Shown: in pieces, positions 1-9,330 of the stretch | Numbering within the stretch: position 1 is the first letter of the stretch | Layout: every line of letters begins with the position of its first letter | Assembly: GCF_004016525.1 (NCBI RefSeq) | Contig: NZ_SACJ01000001.1 | Span: 124,001-188,000 of the forward strand | DNA: 64,000 nt | Direction of reading: 5' to 3' | Source: Flavobacterium sufflavum | Lineage (GTDB): Bacteria; Bacteroidota; Bacteroidia; Flavobacteriales; Flavobacteriaceae | Position numbers and translations under genes: made by a program | Notes under the pieces: model-generated | Databases searched by the model: none | What the model saw: the letters and a program-made list of their open reading frames with translations, nothing else | Told to the model about the DNA's origin: nothing

Positions 1-528
1 AATAAAACGAACACGCTCCGCAAACGAACCTGTAATAATAGCCGGAGCAATAACAGCAAACTTCATTTGGAACAAGGCAAAAAGCATAAACGGAACTGTT
101 TTAGCAATCACTTTATGAGGCAAAACACCAACGAAATCCATAAAAGTAAAAGTAGTAGGATCCCCCACAAAACTATAAAAACCATCTCCAATATGAATTC
201 CAACTGGTTCTCCAAAAGCCAGACTAAATCCAACCACAACCCATATCAAAGTAACCACACCCATACAGATAAAACTTTGCAACATAGTAGAAATTACGTT
301 TTTCTTCCCTACCATTCCTCCATAAAAGAAAGCCAGACCTGGTGTCATAATCAACACCAAACAGCAAGAAGTAAGCATCCAGGCAACATCGGCAGCTACA
401 ATTTGATCCGTTGTTCCAAATTGAGAATGAACAGCCTTAGGTTCTAAAGGTGCCTCCCAAAAAAGCCCCGAAATACAAACAATACTAATAATAACAAAAG
501 AAATGATCCAACGCTTCTCTATTTTCAT
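1..528 (-). CDS. amt: Ammonium transporter, N-terminal 176 residues (cut by window start)
   Basis: Inner-membrane channel of the Amt/Rh family that brings NH4+/NH3 into the cell. Reading the minus strand from the ATG at 526-528 gives an open frame through base 1, so the C-terminal half lies outside the window. A short hydrophobic leader (residues 8-23) is followed by the family segment DVAWMLTSCCLVLIMTPGLA (47-66) and FFYGG (67-71). Further on are the typical stretches FGEPVGIHIGDG and GSFAERVRF. The leader suits the periplasmic N-terminus of bacterial Amt proteins. A TAAATTTG box lies 33 nt upstream. Identity is recognised from these motifs; a GlnK partner is not visible here. Confidence 0.93.
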   Translation of the reverse strand, partial: MKIEKRWIISFVIISIVCISGLFWEAPLEPKAVHSQFGTTDQIVAADVAWMLTSCCLVLIMTPGLAFFYGGMVGKKNVISTMLQSFICMGVVTLIWVVVGFSLAFGEPVGIHIGDGFYSFVGDPTTFTFMDFVGVLPHKVIAKTVPFMLFALFQMKFAVIAPAIITGSFAERVRFI

Positions 529-560
529 ACTTTCTTACTTTAACCCATTAATTTTGGGGG

Positions 561-568
561 CAAATTTA
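561..568 (-). promoter_or_regulatory. Candidate -7 box (TAAATTTG) for amt
   Basis: On the minus strand the sequence TAAATTTG matches the Bacteroidetes -7 consensus TAnnTTTG and sits 33 nt upstream of the amt ATG. No clear TTG element is found at the usual distance, so this rests on one half of the promoter. The rest of the 352-nt divergent gap (529-880) is very AT-rich and shows nothing else I can name. Confidence 0.35.
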
Positions 569-880
569 AAAATAATTTATATTTCTAACATCCACACCCC
601 TAAAATAAGCAAGTTCATAACAAATAACCTTATTTTAACACACCTAAGACAATTTTGTTTAAAAAAATTATCAATTTTAAAGATTTTCAATCCTTTCAAT
701 GAGAAAAATATTTTTCAGAATCCAAAAAAATCAAACAAAAAACACTCTAAATACTACAAATCAAAAAAAAAGTTGTAATTTTTCATAGAACAAAGCTGGT
801 CATTTCGCTTTAATTCACAGTTTTAGATTCAAAATTCAGGAATAAGCCCAACACAATCTATCAACCAAAATAGTTGCTGT

Positions 881-2464
881 ATGAAAAAAATAGTTTTCGT
901 TTTTCCCATTGTTTCCCTACTCTCATTATGCTTTCTTTTCTCCTGTAAAAAGAATGAAGTAATGAATCTAAACACGCTTACTTCTGATACAATTAAAAAA
1001 GACAAAAATACTTTTGACAACACTGCCATTGATTCATTTTTCGAAAACTATCCATTATTAAAAAAGTACCAGGCAGATGTAGAGAAACTATATCAAAAAC
1101 ACCAATACCATTATATTTGGTTTGGCAAAAACGGCATCAATGAATTTGCGAGCTTATTATACGACAAAATCAATAATCTGGACGAAGAAGGAATCCAGAT
1201 CAAAGTTCCTTACAAAGACAAATTGGAAGAACTTTACAACAGTTCTGAAAATAATATGATGCCAAATATTGAAACCGAACTCTTAAATTCGTCATTGTAT
1301 TTTTTTTACGCCATGAATGTGTACCATGGCTTAGATGCTGCTAAATCAGTAGAAATCGAATGGTATATTCCCCGAAAAAAACAATCCTACATTAGTTATT
1401 TAGATTCGCTTTTAAGCAATCCTTCTTTAATTAACAAAGAAGAGAAAAACCTCATCAGCCAATATTTTCTACTCAAAAAAGCACTTCAAAAATATCGCCA
1501 AATGGAAAAACAAGGCGGATGGAACACCATTACTATTGACACCGCCGTTACTTCTTATAAAATAGGCGATAGTGCTAAAGCCATTGCCGAAATCAGAAAA
1601 CGATTATTTCTCTCTGAAGATCTTAAAACAAATTCGGAGAGTTCTATTTACGACAAAGCATTATCCAAAGGAATTTTAAATTACAAGGTTCGAAGGGGAT
1701 TTCTCCCAAGCAACATTATTACAAATGAACTTATCAAAGATTTAAATGTCCCCATTAGCGAACGCATCAAAACTATCATAATCAACATGGAACGCTGTCG
1801 ATGGGTTTCCAGTGATATTCCAAAGGCGAAAGAATTAATAGCCATCAACATTCCTTCTTTCCTGTTATCGTATTTCAAAAATCAGGAAGTAGTTTTGCGT
1901 TCTAAAGTAGTGGTGGGTAAAACCATGAATAAAACCGTTATTTTTAGCGCCCCCATGAAATACATCGTTTTTAGTCCGTACTGGAATGTGCCCACAAGTA
2001 TTTTAAAAAACGAAATCCTTCCGGGTATTGCTAAAAACCCAAATTATCTGGCCGAACACGACATGGAATGGAACGAAAACAAACTCAGACAAAAACCCGG
2101 ACCTAAAAACTCTCTTGGGTTAATCAAGTTTTTATTTCCGAATTCGAATAACATTTACCTGCACGATACTCCTTCCAAAAGTCTGTTTGACAGAGAAACC
2201 AGAGCCTTCAGCCACGGCTGCATCCGTGTGGCAAAACCCAAAGAATTGGCTGCCGAAATTTTAAAAGACGACCCAGACTGGACTCCCGAAAAAATTGATT
2301 CAGCCATGAATAGCGGCAAAGAAAACTGGTATACTCTTAAAAGCAAAATTCCAGTTTACATAGGTTATTTCACTGCCTGGGTAGACAACGATGGAACGAT
2401 TCATTTTTACAATGACATCTATAAAAGGGATGATTTACTAGCTTCGATGTTATTTGTTAAATAA
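881..2464 (+). CDS. Exported murein L,D-transpeptidase (YkuD fold, YcbB-like), lipoprotein
   Basis: Cross-links peptidoglycan between meso-diaminopimelate residues, or attaches proteins to it. The 527-residue product starts with a lipoprotein signal (hydrophobic stretch then LFSC, lipidated Cys about 22). A long central region (about 60-300) resembles the scaffold domain of YcbB/LdtD-type enzymes. The YkuD catalytic domain covers roughly 320-490 and holds the signature SHGCIRV, with catalytic Cys447 and His445. The length of about 530 residues is usual for Bacteroidetes YcbB-like enzymes. The ATG at 881 is directly followed by a good signal sequence, so the start is secure. It converges with the S9A peptidase gene, and the gap holds repeat-like hairpins. 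Confidence 0.9.
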   Translation: MKKIVFVFPIVSLLSLCFLFSCKKNEVMNLNTLTSDTIKKDKNTFDNTAIDSFFENYPLLKKYQADVEKLYQKHQYHYIWFGKNGINEFASLLYDKINNLDEEGIQIKVPYKDKLEELYNSSENNMMPNIETELLNSSLYFFYAMNVYHGLDAAKSVEIEWYIPRKKQSYISYLDSLLSNPSLINKEEKNLISQYFLLKKALQKYRQMEKQGGWNTITIDTAVTSYKIGDSAKAIAEIRKRLFLSEDLKTNSESSIYDKALSKGILNYKVRRGFLPSNIITNELIKDLNVPISERIKTIIINMERCRWVSSDIPKAKELIAINIPSFLLSYFKNQEVVLRSKVVVGKTMNKTVIFSAPMKYIVFSPYWNVPTSILKNEILPGIAKNPNYLAEHDMEWNENKLRQKPGPKNSLGLIKFLFPNSNNIYLHDTPSKSLFDRETRAFSHGCIRVAKPKELAAEILKDDPDWTPEKIDSAMNSGKENWYTLKSKIPVYIGYFTAWVDNDGTIHFYNDIYKRDDLLASMLFVK

Positions 2465-2482
2465 TCATTATAAAATCAAAAA

Positions 2483-2535
2483 CCGCCACTCGAGGCTTTA
2501 GCCGAACTGGCTGAAAGCAATCTCTCGACTGGCGG
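2483..2535. repeat. Nested inverted repeat between convergent genes
   Basis: Outer arms CCGCCACTCGAG (2483-2494) and CTCGACTGGCGG (2524-2535) pair with one mismatch. Inside them, GCTTTAGCC and GGCTGAAAGC form a second stem. It follows the L,D-transpeptidase stop by 18 nt and lies about 190 nt beyond the S9A gene stop on the other strand. It may act as a terminator or be a dispersed palindromic repeat; there is no strong T-run. Confidence 0.55.
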
Positions 2536-2572
2536 TGTGAAATGTTGTTATAAAAAAAAATACGTTCTAAAT

Positions 2573-2640
2573 AGCCCCGATTGAAGTAGCATCCTCTTGT
2601 GGAGCTTGCGGAACAAGAGATATAACGGAAAGCGGGACGA
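2573..2640. repeat. GC-rich structured intergenic element
   Basis: This 68-nt segment is much more GC-rich than its surroundings. Arms CTCTTGT (2594-2600) and ACAAGAG (2613-2619) form a hairpin with a GC-rich loop. Flanking CCCCG and CGGGA could close an outer stem. I recall similar blocks in intergenic spaces of flavobacterial genomes, but that is memory and not a search. A separate small palindrome, TCGACTTCGCTCGA, follows at 2697-2710. Function unknown: repeat or structured RNA. Confidence 0.4.
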
Positions 2641-2724
2641 GACGTTGTTTAAAAATAGAATCGTTGTGCTCCTAAATAATCTTAAGAAAAAACATCTCGA
2701 CTTCGCTCGATGTGACAATCGTTA

Positions 2725-4839
2725 TTATTTCAGCAATTGGGTGATTCCCATATTGAACAACGTAAAAGCCTGAATATCGACATTTTCCTGTATGGTTGCC
2801 GCGACTGATTTTCCGGCACCGTGACCGGCTTTTACATCGATACGGATTAAAACAGGATTGTTTCCGGATTGTTTGGATTGCAATTCGGCAACGAATTTAA
2901 AACTGTGTGCTGGTACTACTCTATCATCGTGATCACCTGTAGTTACCATAGTAGCCAGGTATTGCACTCCTTTTTTGATAGTATGCAATGGCGAATAGCC
3001 TTTTAAATACTCAAACATTTGTTTGCTATCCTGAGCGGTTCCATAATCGTAAGCCCAACCGGCTCCTGCGGTAAAAGTATGGTAACGCAACATATCCAAC
3101 ACGCCAACGGCGGGCAAAGCCACCTTAGCCAAATCAGGGCGCTGCGTCATCACGGCTCCTACCAACAAACCGCCATTAGAACCACCGCAAATGGCCAGAA
3201 ACTTAGAAGACGTATATTTCCCAGCTATCAGATATTCGGCTGCGGCAATAAAATCGTCAAAAACATTTTGCTTTTGCAACTTGGTTCCCGCATCGTGCCA
3301 TTCTTTTCCGTATTCGCCACCGCCACGCAAATTAGGCACGGCAAATACACCTCCATTTTCCATCCAAACGGCATTAGAAATACTAAAACTAGGTGTCAGA
3401 CTAATATTGAATCCGCCGTAACCGTATAAAATAGTTGGATTTTTTCCGTCCAATTTCAATCCTTTTTTATGGGTAATGGTCATCGGAATTCGGGTTCCAT
3501 CTTTTGAAGTATAAAAAACCTGTTTGGTTTCATAGCTTTCCGTCTTAAATTCAGCTTTTGATTTTTGATACACTCCAGATTTACCCGAATGCGGTTCTAA
3601 AGCACAAATAGTCGTCGGCATAATATAATTGGTAAACTTAAAATACACCGTTTTATCTTTTTTCTTTCCGCTAAAACCATCGGCCGAGCCTAATCCCGGA
3701 AGCTGAATTTCGCGCAATAATTTCCCTGAATAATCATATTGTTTCACCACCGAAACCGCATCTTTCATATAATGGGCAAAAATATAGCCGCTGCAAGTGG
3801 CCGGTTCTAAAACCTGAGTGGTTTCGGGAATTAAATCTTTCCAGTTTTCGGGTTTTGGATTATTGACATCTACCGTTACAATTCGCTTGTTGGGCGCATT
3901 CCTGTCAGTCACAATGAACAACTGCGCTCCATCATTATCCATAACGGTATTGTTGCTATTAAAATCAGCCACAATAGTCACGATTGGACTTTCCGGTTTT
4001 GACAAATCCTGAATGTACAACTCATTTCCATAGGTCGAAGTAGCCGCAGTAATGACCAAAAAGCGATCGTCTTCGGTAACGCTGCCACCAACATAGCGTC
4101 GTTTTTGGTCTTCGCCAAAGATAATTTTGTCCTCTTTTTGGGTTGTTCCCAGTTTATGGAAATACAATTTGTGTTGGTCGGTTTTAGCTGACAATTCACT
4201 GCCTTTAGGTTTTTCATAACTGGAATAATAAAATCCTTCATTTCTCTTCCAGGACAAGCCGCTGAATTTTACATCAACCAAAGTATCCCCTAAAACTTCC
4301 TTAGTCAGAGCATCCATAATGATTACTTTTCGCCAATCGCTGCCGCCTTCGGAAATGGAATAGGCTAATTTTGAACCATCTTTAGAAAAGGCAAATTCTC
4401 CTAACGATGTCGTTCCATCCTTAGAAAAAGTATTCGGATCCAGAAAAACACTTTCTTTGCCCGCAGCATCTTTTCGATACAAAACCGACTGATTTTGCAA
4501 ACCATTGTTTTTGAAATAATAGGTAAAATTAGCTTCTATAAAAGGCGCTCCTGTTTTTTCATAATTCCACAGTTTTTCAAGTCTTTCTTTCAGTTGATTT
4601 CTAAACGGGATTTGGTCCAGATAAGCATTTGTTACTTTATTTTCTGCCTTTACCCAGGCAGCGGTTTCAGCCGAACGGTCGTCTTCAAGCCAACGATAAG
4701 GATCTTTAACTTTGGTTCCAAAATAATCATCTACTGTTGCATCTTTTCTGGTTTCCGGATATAAAATGGCTTTTGAAGTCTGGGCAAATGATGTCATTAT
4801 AGAGCTGATAATTGTGGTTATAATAATTGTTTTTCGCAT
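2725..4839 (-). CDS. Prolyl oligopeptidase (S9A family), exported
   Basis: Serine peptidase that cleaves short peptides after proline. The 704-residue protein has a signal peptide (about 1-19, ending SFAQ), a seven-bladed beta-propeller (roughly 90-430) and an alpha/beta-hydrolase domain (about 440-704). The nucleophile motif GGSNGG puts Ser554. The acid is in DHDDRVVP and the His is His673 in AGHGAGK. Together these are the full S9A triad, and the length matches the family. The exported form is common in Bacteroidetes, where it would act in the periplasm on peptides. It is monocistronic in appearance, with repeat-rich spaces on both sides. Confidence 0.93.
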   Translation of the reverse strand: MRKTIIITTIISSIMTSFAQTSKAILYPETRKDATVDDYFGTKVKDPYRWLEDDRSAETAAWVKAENKVTNAYLDQIPFRNQLKERLEKLWNYEKTGAPFIEANFTYYFKNNGLQNQSVLYRKDAAGKESVFLDPNTFSKDGTTSLGEFAFSKDGSKLAYSISEGGSDWRKVIIMDALTKEVLGDTLVDVKFSGLSWKRNEGFYYSSYEKPKGSELSAKTDQHKLYFHKLGTTQKEDKIIFGEDQKRRYVGGSVTEDDRFLVITAATSTYGNELYIQDLSKPESPIVTIVADFNSNNTVMDNDGAQLFIVTDRNAPNKRIVTVDVNNPKPENWKDLIPETTQVLEPATCSGYIFAHYMKDAVSVVKQYDYSGKLLREIQLPGLGSADGFSGKKKDKTVYFKFTNYIMPTTICALEPHSGKSGVYQKSKAEFKTESYETKQVFYTSKDGTRIPMTITHKKGLKLDGKNPTILYGYGGFNISLTPSFSISNAVWMENGGVFAVPNLRGGGEYGKEWHDAGTKLQKQNVFDDFIAAAEYLIAGKYTSSKFLAICGGSNGGLLVGAVMTQRPDLAKVALPAVGVLDMLRYHTFTAGAGWAYDYGTAQDSKQMFEYLKGYSPLHTIKKGVQYLATMVTTGDHDDRVVPAHSFKFVAELQSKQSGNNPVLIRIDVKAGHGAGKSVAATIQENVDIQAFTLFNMGITQLLK

Positions 4840-4912
4840 AGTATTCTCACTATTTATTCAAACAAAAATAAGGATTCAAAATTTTAAAACTTTGACCAAG
4901 TCTTAAAATTAT

Positions 4913-4979
4913 AAAACCATTAAGAAAGTTAAGGGAATTAAGCGCTACACTTAATGACTCTTAACATCTTAATGGTTTT
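4913..4979. repeat. Dispersed palindrome, copy 1 (ACCATTAAG family)
   Basis: Perfect 12-bp arms AAAACCATTAAG (4913-4924) and CTTAATGGTTTT (4968-4979) enclose a TTAAG-rich interior. The same design recurs at 7524-7584 and 19940-19993. It lies in the 317-nt gap upstream of the S9A gene; the remainder of that gap is the CAAAG repeat listed next. Confidence 0.75.
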
Positions 4980-5004
4980 AAATTGTATTTAACCTCAAAG
5001 TTCA

Positions 5005-5145
5005 CCAAACTTTGTGTTTTTATTTTTTAACGCAAAGAACACAAAGTTTGGCGCAAAGCACAAGAAGAATTATGATTTGTTTTAATATCAAAGCTCACAA
5101 AGCTTTGCGGACTTTGCGAAGGACTTAGTAAACTTTGCGGTAAAA
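5005..5145. repeat. CTTTGCG/CGCAAAG repeat block
   Basis: Perfect 14-bp arms CCAAACTTTGTGTT (5005-5018) and AACACAAAGTTTGG (5038-5051) form a hairpin. After it, CTTTGCG or its complement recurs several times up to 5145. The block ends just past the stop codon of the TonB receptor gene on the minus strand, so it may serve as its 3' hairpin. Such CGCAAAG strings look like a dispersed flavobacterial repeat; this is inference. Confidence 0.6.
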
Positions 5146-5156
5146 CTAAAAACGTC

Positions 5157-7364
5157 TTACAAATTAAAATTCACGCCCAGAACAATGTTCCTTCCAATAT
5201 TTGGAATTCCATCGGTTTTTAATCTGGAAAGATGGGCGATGTATTTTTTATCGAATAAGTTATTCCCGTTCAAATTGACATTAAACGCGGTTTTCCCCCA
5301 TTTTACTTTTCCTCCAAAACCTAAATTCACCAAAGTATAGCCGTTTGAACTGGTTTCAAAACCGCTAACATTGTCTTGATTTAAGGTGGTGTTTACATTC
5401 AAACTGGCAAATCCTTCGTCAAACCAATTTTTAATTTTGAATTCGGTTCTGATGGTATTATTCCAATTATTAGCCGGAATCAACGGCAAATAATCGCCGT
5501 TTTGTTTCTTTCCTGTAACAGTTTCAAAACTGGTTTCATAATGCAACCAATCTAACGGATGCGGGTGAAAATGCAAGCCCACTTCGCCTCCATACAATTT
5601 GGCATTGTTCTGAATGTATTCGAAAACATCATTGTTTTCTAATTGCGTTCCTGTAGGCGAGGTATAAATATAATTGTTGATGTGATTGTAAAATCCATTC
5701 ACGAAAAACTCAAAATGAGTGTTTCCGTATTCAAAATTCACATCGGTTTGCAGGTTTTGTTCGGTCTTTAAATTGCTGTTTCCTATTTCGTAACGATTGG
5801 TTCCTTCGTGAACGCCATTCGAAGTTAATTCGGCTAAATTTGGTGCTCTAAAACCCGAAGCCACATTCAATCGCATCGTTAAATTATCAGCCAGATTGGT
5901 TTTGTAACCCAAAGAAGCATTAAAACTGTCAAAAGATTTATCGATTGCTTCAAAAGAACCTTCTTCGCCTAAAACACCATGAGCTACAGTGGCAATTTTT
6001 CGGTTGTCAAAACGCAATCCTCCCTGAATTACATTGCTTTTCCATTCGTAATTTGCCGTTCCAAAAACACCAAAATCGTTCGTAGTCGCATCCGGAATTA
6101 AATATTCTGCACCAAAATTAGCATTGGTTTGATGCATTCCCTGAATTCCAACTATCGATTCTAAATTTCCTATTTTAGGCAAATGGTATTTTGCATCATA
6201 ATTGAAGGTTTTTAATTTCATTCGTAAAATAGCCTCATTGCTGTCTTCAAATTCGCTTCGATCATTTGCTATATATCCTAAATCGACGTCCAGTTTTGAG
6301 TTTTTCAAATAAATCACCGAGTTCCAACTCAACAAATGATTATCCACTCCCTGTCTTGGAAAAATAGTGTTTTTACTTTTAGACTGCTCTGCTATTCCTT
6401 CTTCGGGAATTCCTAAATCCAATTTATTGAAATTGTATCGTAAAACCGTAGAAAAAGCAGCGTTGCTATATCCAATTCCGGTTTTGAAATCGGTTTCATT
6501 ATAACGGCTATTTGTCACGCGATCTCCTCCTGAAATTTGATAATCAGAATGCGTATTGTAACTTCCACGAGCCAGAAACTTCCAGTTTTCAGTTGACGTT
6601 TTTACGCCAAGGCTGGAATTACTTCCTAAAGTATTCGAAAATAATTTTTGACTAAAATTAGCCTTAAAAGTATTGGCTTCGGCAAATTTTTCCGGATTAA
6701 AATACAAGACGCCACCCAAAGCATCCGAACCATAAAGCAAAGAAGCCGGACCTTTGATAACCTCAACACTCTCAACTCCGGCATCATTTAAACCCAAACC
6801 ATGTTCGTCACCAAATTGTTGATTTTCTACCCGAACGCCTTGCGAATACACCAAAACGCGGTTACCGCTCAATCCCCGAATAACGGGTTTACCAATAGAA
6901 GTTCCCGTAGAAACCTGGGAAACTCCCGGAATTGTCGCCAATCCTTCAATAAGAGTCGCCGTTCCTTTTTTCTCTAAATCACGCATACTGGCGTGCTCTA
7001 CTTTCATCACGTTCTGGGATTGAATTTTGCTGAAAGCCGTAGAAACAATTACCTCATCCATTTCAAAAGTGGATGTTATCATTTGAATATTTAAGGTGTT
7101 TGTCTTCTGTAATTTATCAATAGCCTGATTCTGGCTGGCATAACCTACATATTCAAAACGGAGTTTTAATGTTCCATTGGGAAGATTTTTTAAAACGTAT
7201 TTCCCATTAGCATCGGTTATGGTTCCTTTGTGTAATTCCGGAACATAAACCGAAACGCCTATTAGAGGCTGTTTTGTATTATCAGTAACAATTCCTGAAA
7301 CTGCATTTTGAGCCTGCAGCATAGCTGAAAACCCCAAGAATAGGGCAATTATATATTTTTTCAT
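5157..7364 (-). CDS. TonB-dependent outer-membrane receptor
   Basis: Energised outer-membrane transporter of 735 residues. In order: signal peptide (1-18, ending LQAQ), carboxypeptidase-D-like regulatory domain (about 20-105, with ITDANGKYVLKNLP), plug (about 125-240, with VIRGLSGNRVLVYSQGVR and VEVIKGPASLLYGSDALGG), then a 22-strand barrel ending in a terminal aromatic-type strand (GVNFNL). No SusD follows, so a small ligand such as a metal chelate is more likely than a glycan. The plug motif DEHGLGLND resembles zinc/copper-type receptors, but the substrate is not proven. The upstream neighbour encodes a small Cys/His-containing exported protein. Confidence 0.9.
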   Translation of the reverse strand: MKKYIIALFLGFSAMLQAQNAVSGIVTDNTKQPLIGVSVYVPELHKGTITDANGKYVLKNLPNGTLKLRFEYVGYASQNQAIDKLQKTNTLNIQMITSTFEMDEVIVSTAFSKIQSQNVMKVEHASMRDLEKKGTATLIEGLATIPGVSQVSTGTSIGKPVIRGLSGNRVLVYSQGVRVENQQFGDEHGLGLNDAGVESVEVIKGPASLLYGSDALGGVLYFNPEKFAEANTFKANFSQKLFSNTLGSNSSLGVKTSTENWKFLARGSYNTHSDYQISGGDRVTNSRYNETDFKTGIGYSNAAFSTVLRYNFNKLDLGIPEEGIAEQSKSKNTIFPRQGVDNHLLSWNSVIYLKNSKLDVDLGYIANDRSEFEDSNEAILRMKLKTFNYDAKYHLPKIGNLESIVGIQGMHQTNANFGAEYLIPDATTNDFGVFGTANYEWKSNVIQGGLRFDNRKIATVAHGVLGEEGSFEAIDKSFDSFNASLGYKTNLADNLTMRLNVASGFRAPNLAELTSNGVHEGTNRYEIGNSNLKTEQNLQTDVNFEYGNTHFEFFVNGFYNHINNYIYTSPTGTQLENNDVFEYIQNNAKLYGGEVGLHFHPHPLDWLHYETSFETVTGKKQNGDYLPLIPANNWNNTIRTEFKIKNWFDEGFASLNVNTTLNQDNVSGFETSSNGYTLVNLGFGGKVKWGKTAFNVNLNGNNLFDKKYIAHLSRLKTDGIPNIGRNIVLGVNFNL

Positions 7365-7523
7365 TGAAAATGATTGTATTGTTTACTTTCCCACACTTTA
7401 AATCAGACATGAGAAATATGAATTAGAATAAAGACACTTAACAAAATTTGTAAGTGAACTAAAAACAGAATTACACTATTTACTTTTTAGATTTATCTGA
7501 ATAGAAAACATTATTCTTTTTAA

Positions 7524-7584
7524 ACCATTAAGAAATTTAGATGCATTAAGAATCAAAACTAAATTCCCTTAACTTCTTAATGGT
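7524..7584. repeat. Dispersed palindrome, copy 2 (ACCATTAAG family)
   Basis: Perfect 11-bp arms ACCATTAAGAA (7524-7534) and TTCTTAATGGT (7574-7584), with an internal GCATTAAG and a CCCTTAA, as in copies 1 and 3. It sits between the small Cys/His protein gene and the TonB receptor gene, so on a shared transcript it would form a stem. Confidence 0.75.
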
Positions 7585-7627
7585 GAAATTCAAATATTTT
7601 AATGATAAGCTTAAAAGTAAAGTAGTA

Positions 7628-7981
7628 TTAAACAATACTTACAGGAGGCCCCCGGTGTGCATACAAACTCCCCGAGAAAGGAATAATCTCTTTTTGATCT
7701 TTACTAAAAAAAGGGATTGCCCTAAAATCAGAAAAAAAATGGTAACTTATAAATTTGGGATATAGACAACTTCCAAATGCAAACTGGCAAATGGCACAAT
7801 GCTCAAATGTCTTGTGCTGGTGAGTGAGTTCAGCCTTATTCTGTGTAGGATTGTGAACACAGAATTTATGTGAAAGTTGTTTTTCTAAATGCTCATAACT
7901 ATGAAAAGACTGAAACAGTATCGAGAACAATACCGCCGCTGCCAAAGTAAAACTATATAGGAGCTGTTTTCTTTTCATCAT
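7628..7981 (-). CDS. Small exported Cys/His protein upstream of the TonB receptor
   Basis: A 117-residue protein with an N-terminal hydrophobic segment (about 7-27) and a His/Cys-bearing body: SYEHLEK, HKFCVH, HQHKTFEHCAIC, and a C-terminal HRGPP. CxxC plus several His residues suggests a metal-binding or metal-sensing role. The family recalls the DUF2946-like small proteins found beside metal receptors; this is a resemblance only. The longest frame begins with a TTG at 7987, which lies inside a TAACTTTG box (7985-7992) of promoter type. The ATG at 7981 (or 7978) is therefore preferred, and the message would be almost leaderless. It probably shares regulation with the TonB receptor 263 nt downstream. 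Confidence 0.6.
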   Translation of the reverse strand: MMKRKQLLYSFTLAAAVLFSILFQSFHSYEHLEKQLSHKFCVHNPTQNKAELTHQHKTFEHCAICQFAFGSCLYPKFISYHFFSDFRAIPFFSKDQKEIIPFSGSLYAHRGPPVSIV

Positions 7982-8078
7982 TTGCAAAGTTAAGCGGTGG
8001 AATTAAGAAATCCTAATTGGGTAGATTAACGTAAGAAATACTTAAATCTTCTTTAAATAATTTGTAAGAATATTTTAA

Positions 8079-8086
8079 TATATTTG
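8079..8086 (+). promoter_or_regulatory. Candidate -7 box (TATATTTG) upstream of 8155
   Basis: Matches TAnnTTTG exactly, 69 nt before the ATG of the unknown exported protein. A TTTG at 8061-8064 is present but at 14 nt rather than about 19, so the -33 half is uncertain. Confidence 0.35.
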
Positions 8087-8154
8087 ACTCAAATAAAATC
8101 TGACAGCTATCAAACCTATAAAGTTGTTGACAGATATTTTAAAAAAATGCTATA

Positions 8155-9216
8155 ATGAAACATATTTTTTTATTTATCTTTTTATCTATTTCCTATTCTA
8201 CATTTTCTCAAGAAGATGCTTTTTCAAGATTTGTAACATTACCTAATTACAATGATCTCAAAAATGCTAAAGTGAAAACTTTAAATATAGATGATATTTC
8301 ATACACTAAACAAAATAACAAAATAGATACATCAAAAATTAGCACTAAAATTGAATTTTTAAAAAATGGTTTGTTTTCAAAAATTACTACTTCCAATTTT
8401 AATAAATATTATAAAAATCAGAGATTAATTGAGTTTGATAAATCAGGCAGACCAATAGTTATTTTTAACAAGAGAAATGATTCCCTTTCTGTTTTAGCCA
8501 AACAGTTTTTTTCCAATTCCCGAAAACAACCAGATTGCATAAACATTTACGAAAAAGGAAAAAAATTAGGTGAACAATATATAAATCATTTTAAAAATAA
8601 TCTTTTAGTAAAACAAGAATACTTCCTACAAGATACACTCAAACACTACCATCAATATACTTATGATAATAAAAGACAAGTAATAAAAGAGAAACTTCAC
8701 AATACTCCAAATGGATTTGGGATAACTTGGGATAAAAGTATTACTGGAGATAAAACCGTAAAAAACTTGTTTCCTAATGATTCTACTCTCTATTCGTACA
8801 AAACTATTAATGATACTTTAATTACAATAAAGAACAAGACGAGTTCATCTTTTAAAGAAATAACAAAAAAATACACCAATAAAGATTATATATTAGATAT
8901 TAAAGAAGAATATTTTAGAGATTTTTTAGAGAGAAGCACACATACATATACTTATAATTCAAAAGATTCAATTACAATTTTAAATTATTCTTATTATTCA
9001 AACAAAGAAAAAACGTCCTATTATAAAATTATGGAAAATTCTAAATTTTCTATTTACAGAAGAAAATCTGATTTCTTTAATGACAAAGAAGAACATACTG
9101 AGACTACCCAAATTGAAACAATATTAGATTCACATAAAAACTGGATAAAAAAAATCTATTCAAAGGATAATTTTATTTCTAAGATTGTTACAAGAGAAAT
9201 CGAATATTATGATTAA
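8155..9216 (+). CDS. Exported protein of unknown function
   Basis: A 353-residue product with a clear signal peptide (about 1-18, ending STFSQ) and no domain I recognise. The body is rich in Lys, Asn, Ser and Tyr, and contains repeating short strand-turn units such as YTYDNKRQV and YTYNSKDSI. These resemble the sugar-binding YD-type or DUF-like strand repeats of Bacteroidetes secreted proteins, but too weakly to assign. It is markedly AT-rich compared with the flanking housekeeping genes, which may indicate recent acquisition. A TATATTTG box lies at 8079-8086. It converges on asd with a shared bidirectional terminator. Confidence 0.7.
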   Translation: MKHIFLFIFLSISYSTFSQEDAFSRFVTLPNYNDLKNAKVKTLNIDDISYTKQNNKIDTSKISTKIEFLKNGLFSKITTSNFNKYYKNQRLIEFDKSGRPIVIFNKRNDSLSVLAKQFFSNSRKQPDCINIYEKGKKLGEQYINHFKNNLLVKQEYFLQDTLKHYHQYTYDNKRQVIKEKLHNTPNGFGITWDKSITGDKTVKNLFPNDSTLYSYKTINDTLITIKNKTSSSFKEITKKYTNKDYILDIKEEYFRDFLERSTHTYTYNSKDSITILNYSYYSNKEKTSYYKIMENSKFSIYRRKSDFFNDKEEHTETTQIETILDSHKNWIKKIYSKDNFISKIVTREIEYYD

Positions 9217-9283
9217 CAAAATCAACTGTTATCTTACAAATCTTTCTCTTAACTTCAATAAATCCTATATTTAACCCATAAAA

Positions 9284-9307
9284 AAAGCTTCTCAATCGAG
9301 AAGCTTT
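9284..9307. terminator. Bidirectional terminator
   Basis: Perfect 10-bp stem AAAGCTTCTC (9284-9293) and GAGAAGCTTT (9298-9307) with an AATC loop and A/T runs on the outer sides. It lies between the convergent 8155-9216 gene and asd and can serve both. Confidence 0.8.
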
Positions 9308-9330
9308 CTGTTTATAAAAAGTATTTAGTA

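Noticed and set aside
503..778. 91-residue plus-strand open frame in the amt upstream region
   Set aside because: Overlaps the amt start and the AT-rich divergent gap; composition is Lys/Asn/Ile noise with no start context.
3019..3429. 136-residue plus-strand frame inside the S9A gene
   Set aside because: Antisense shadow of a strongly conserved coding region carrying the catalytic Ser loop.
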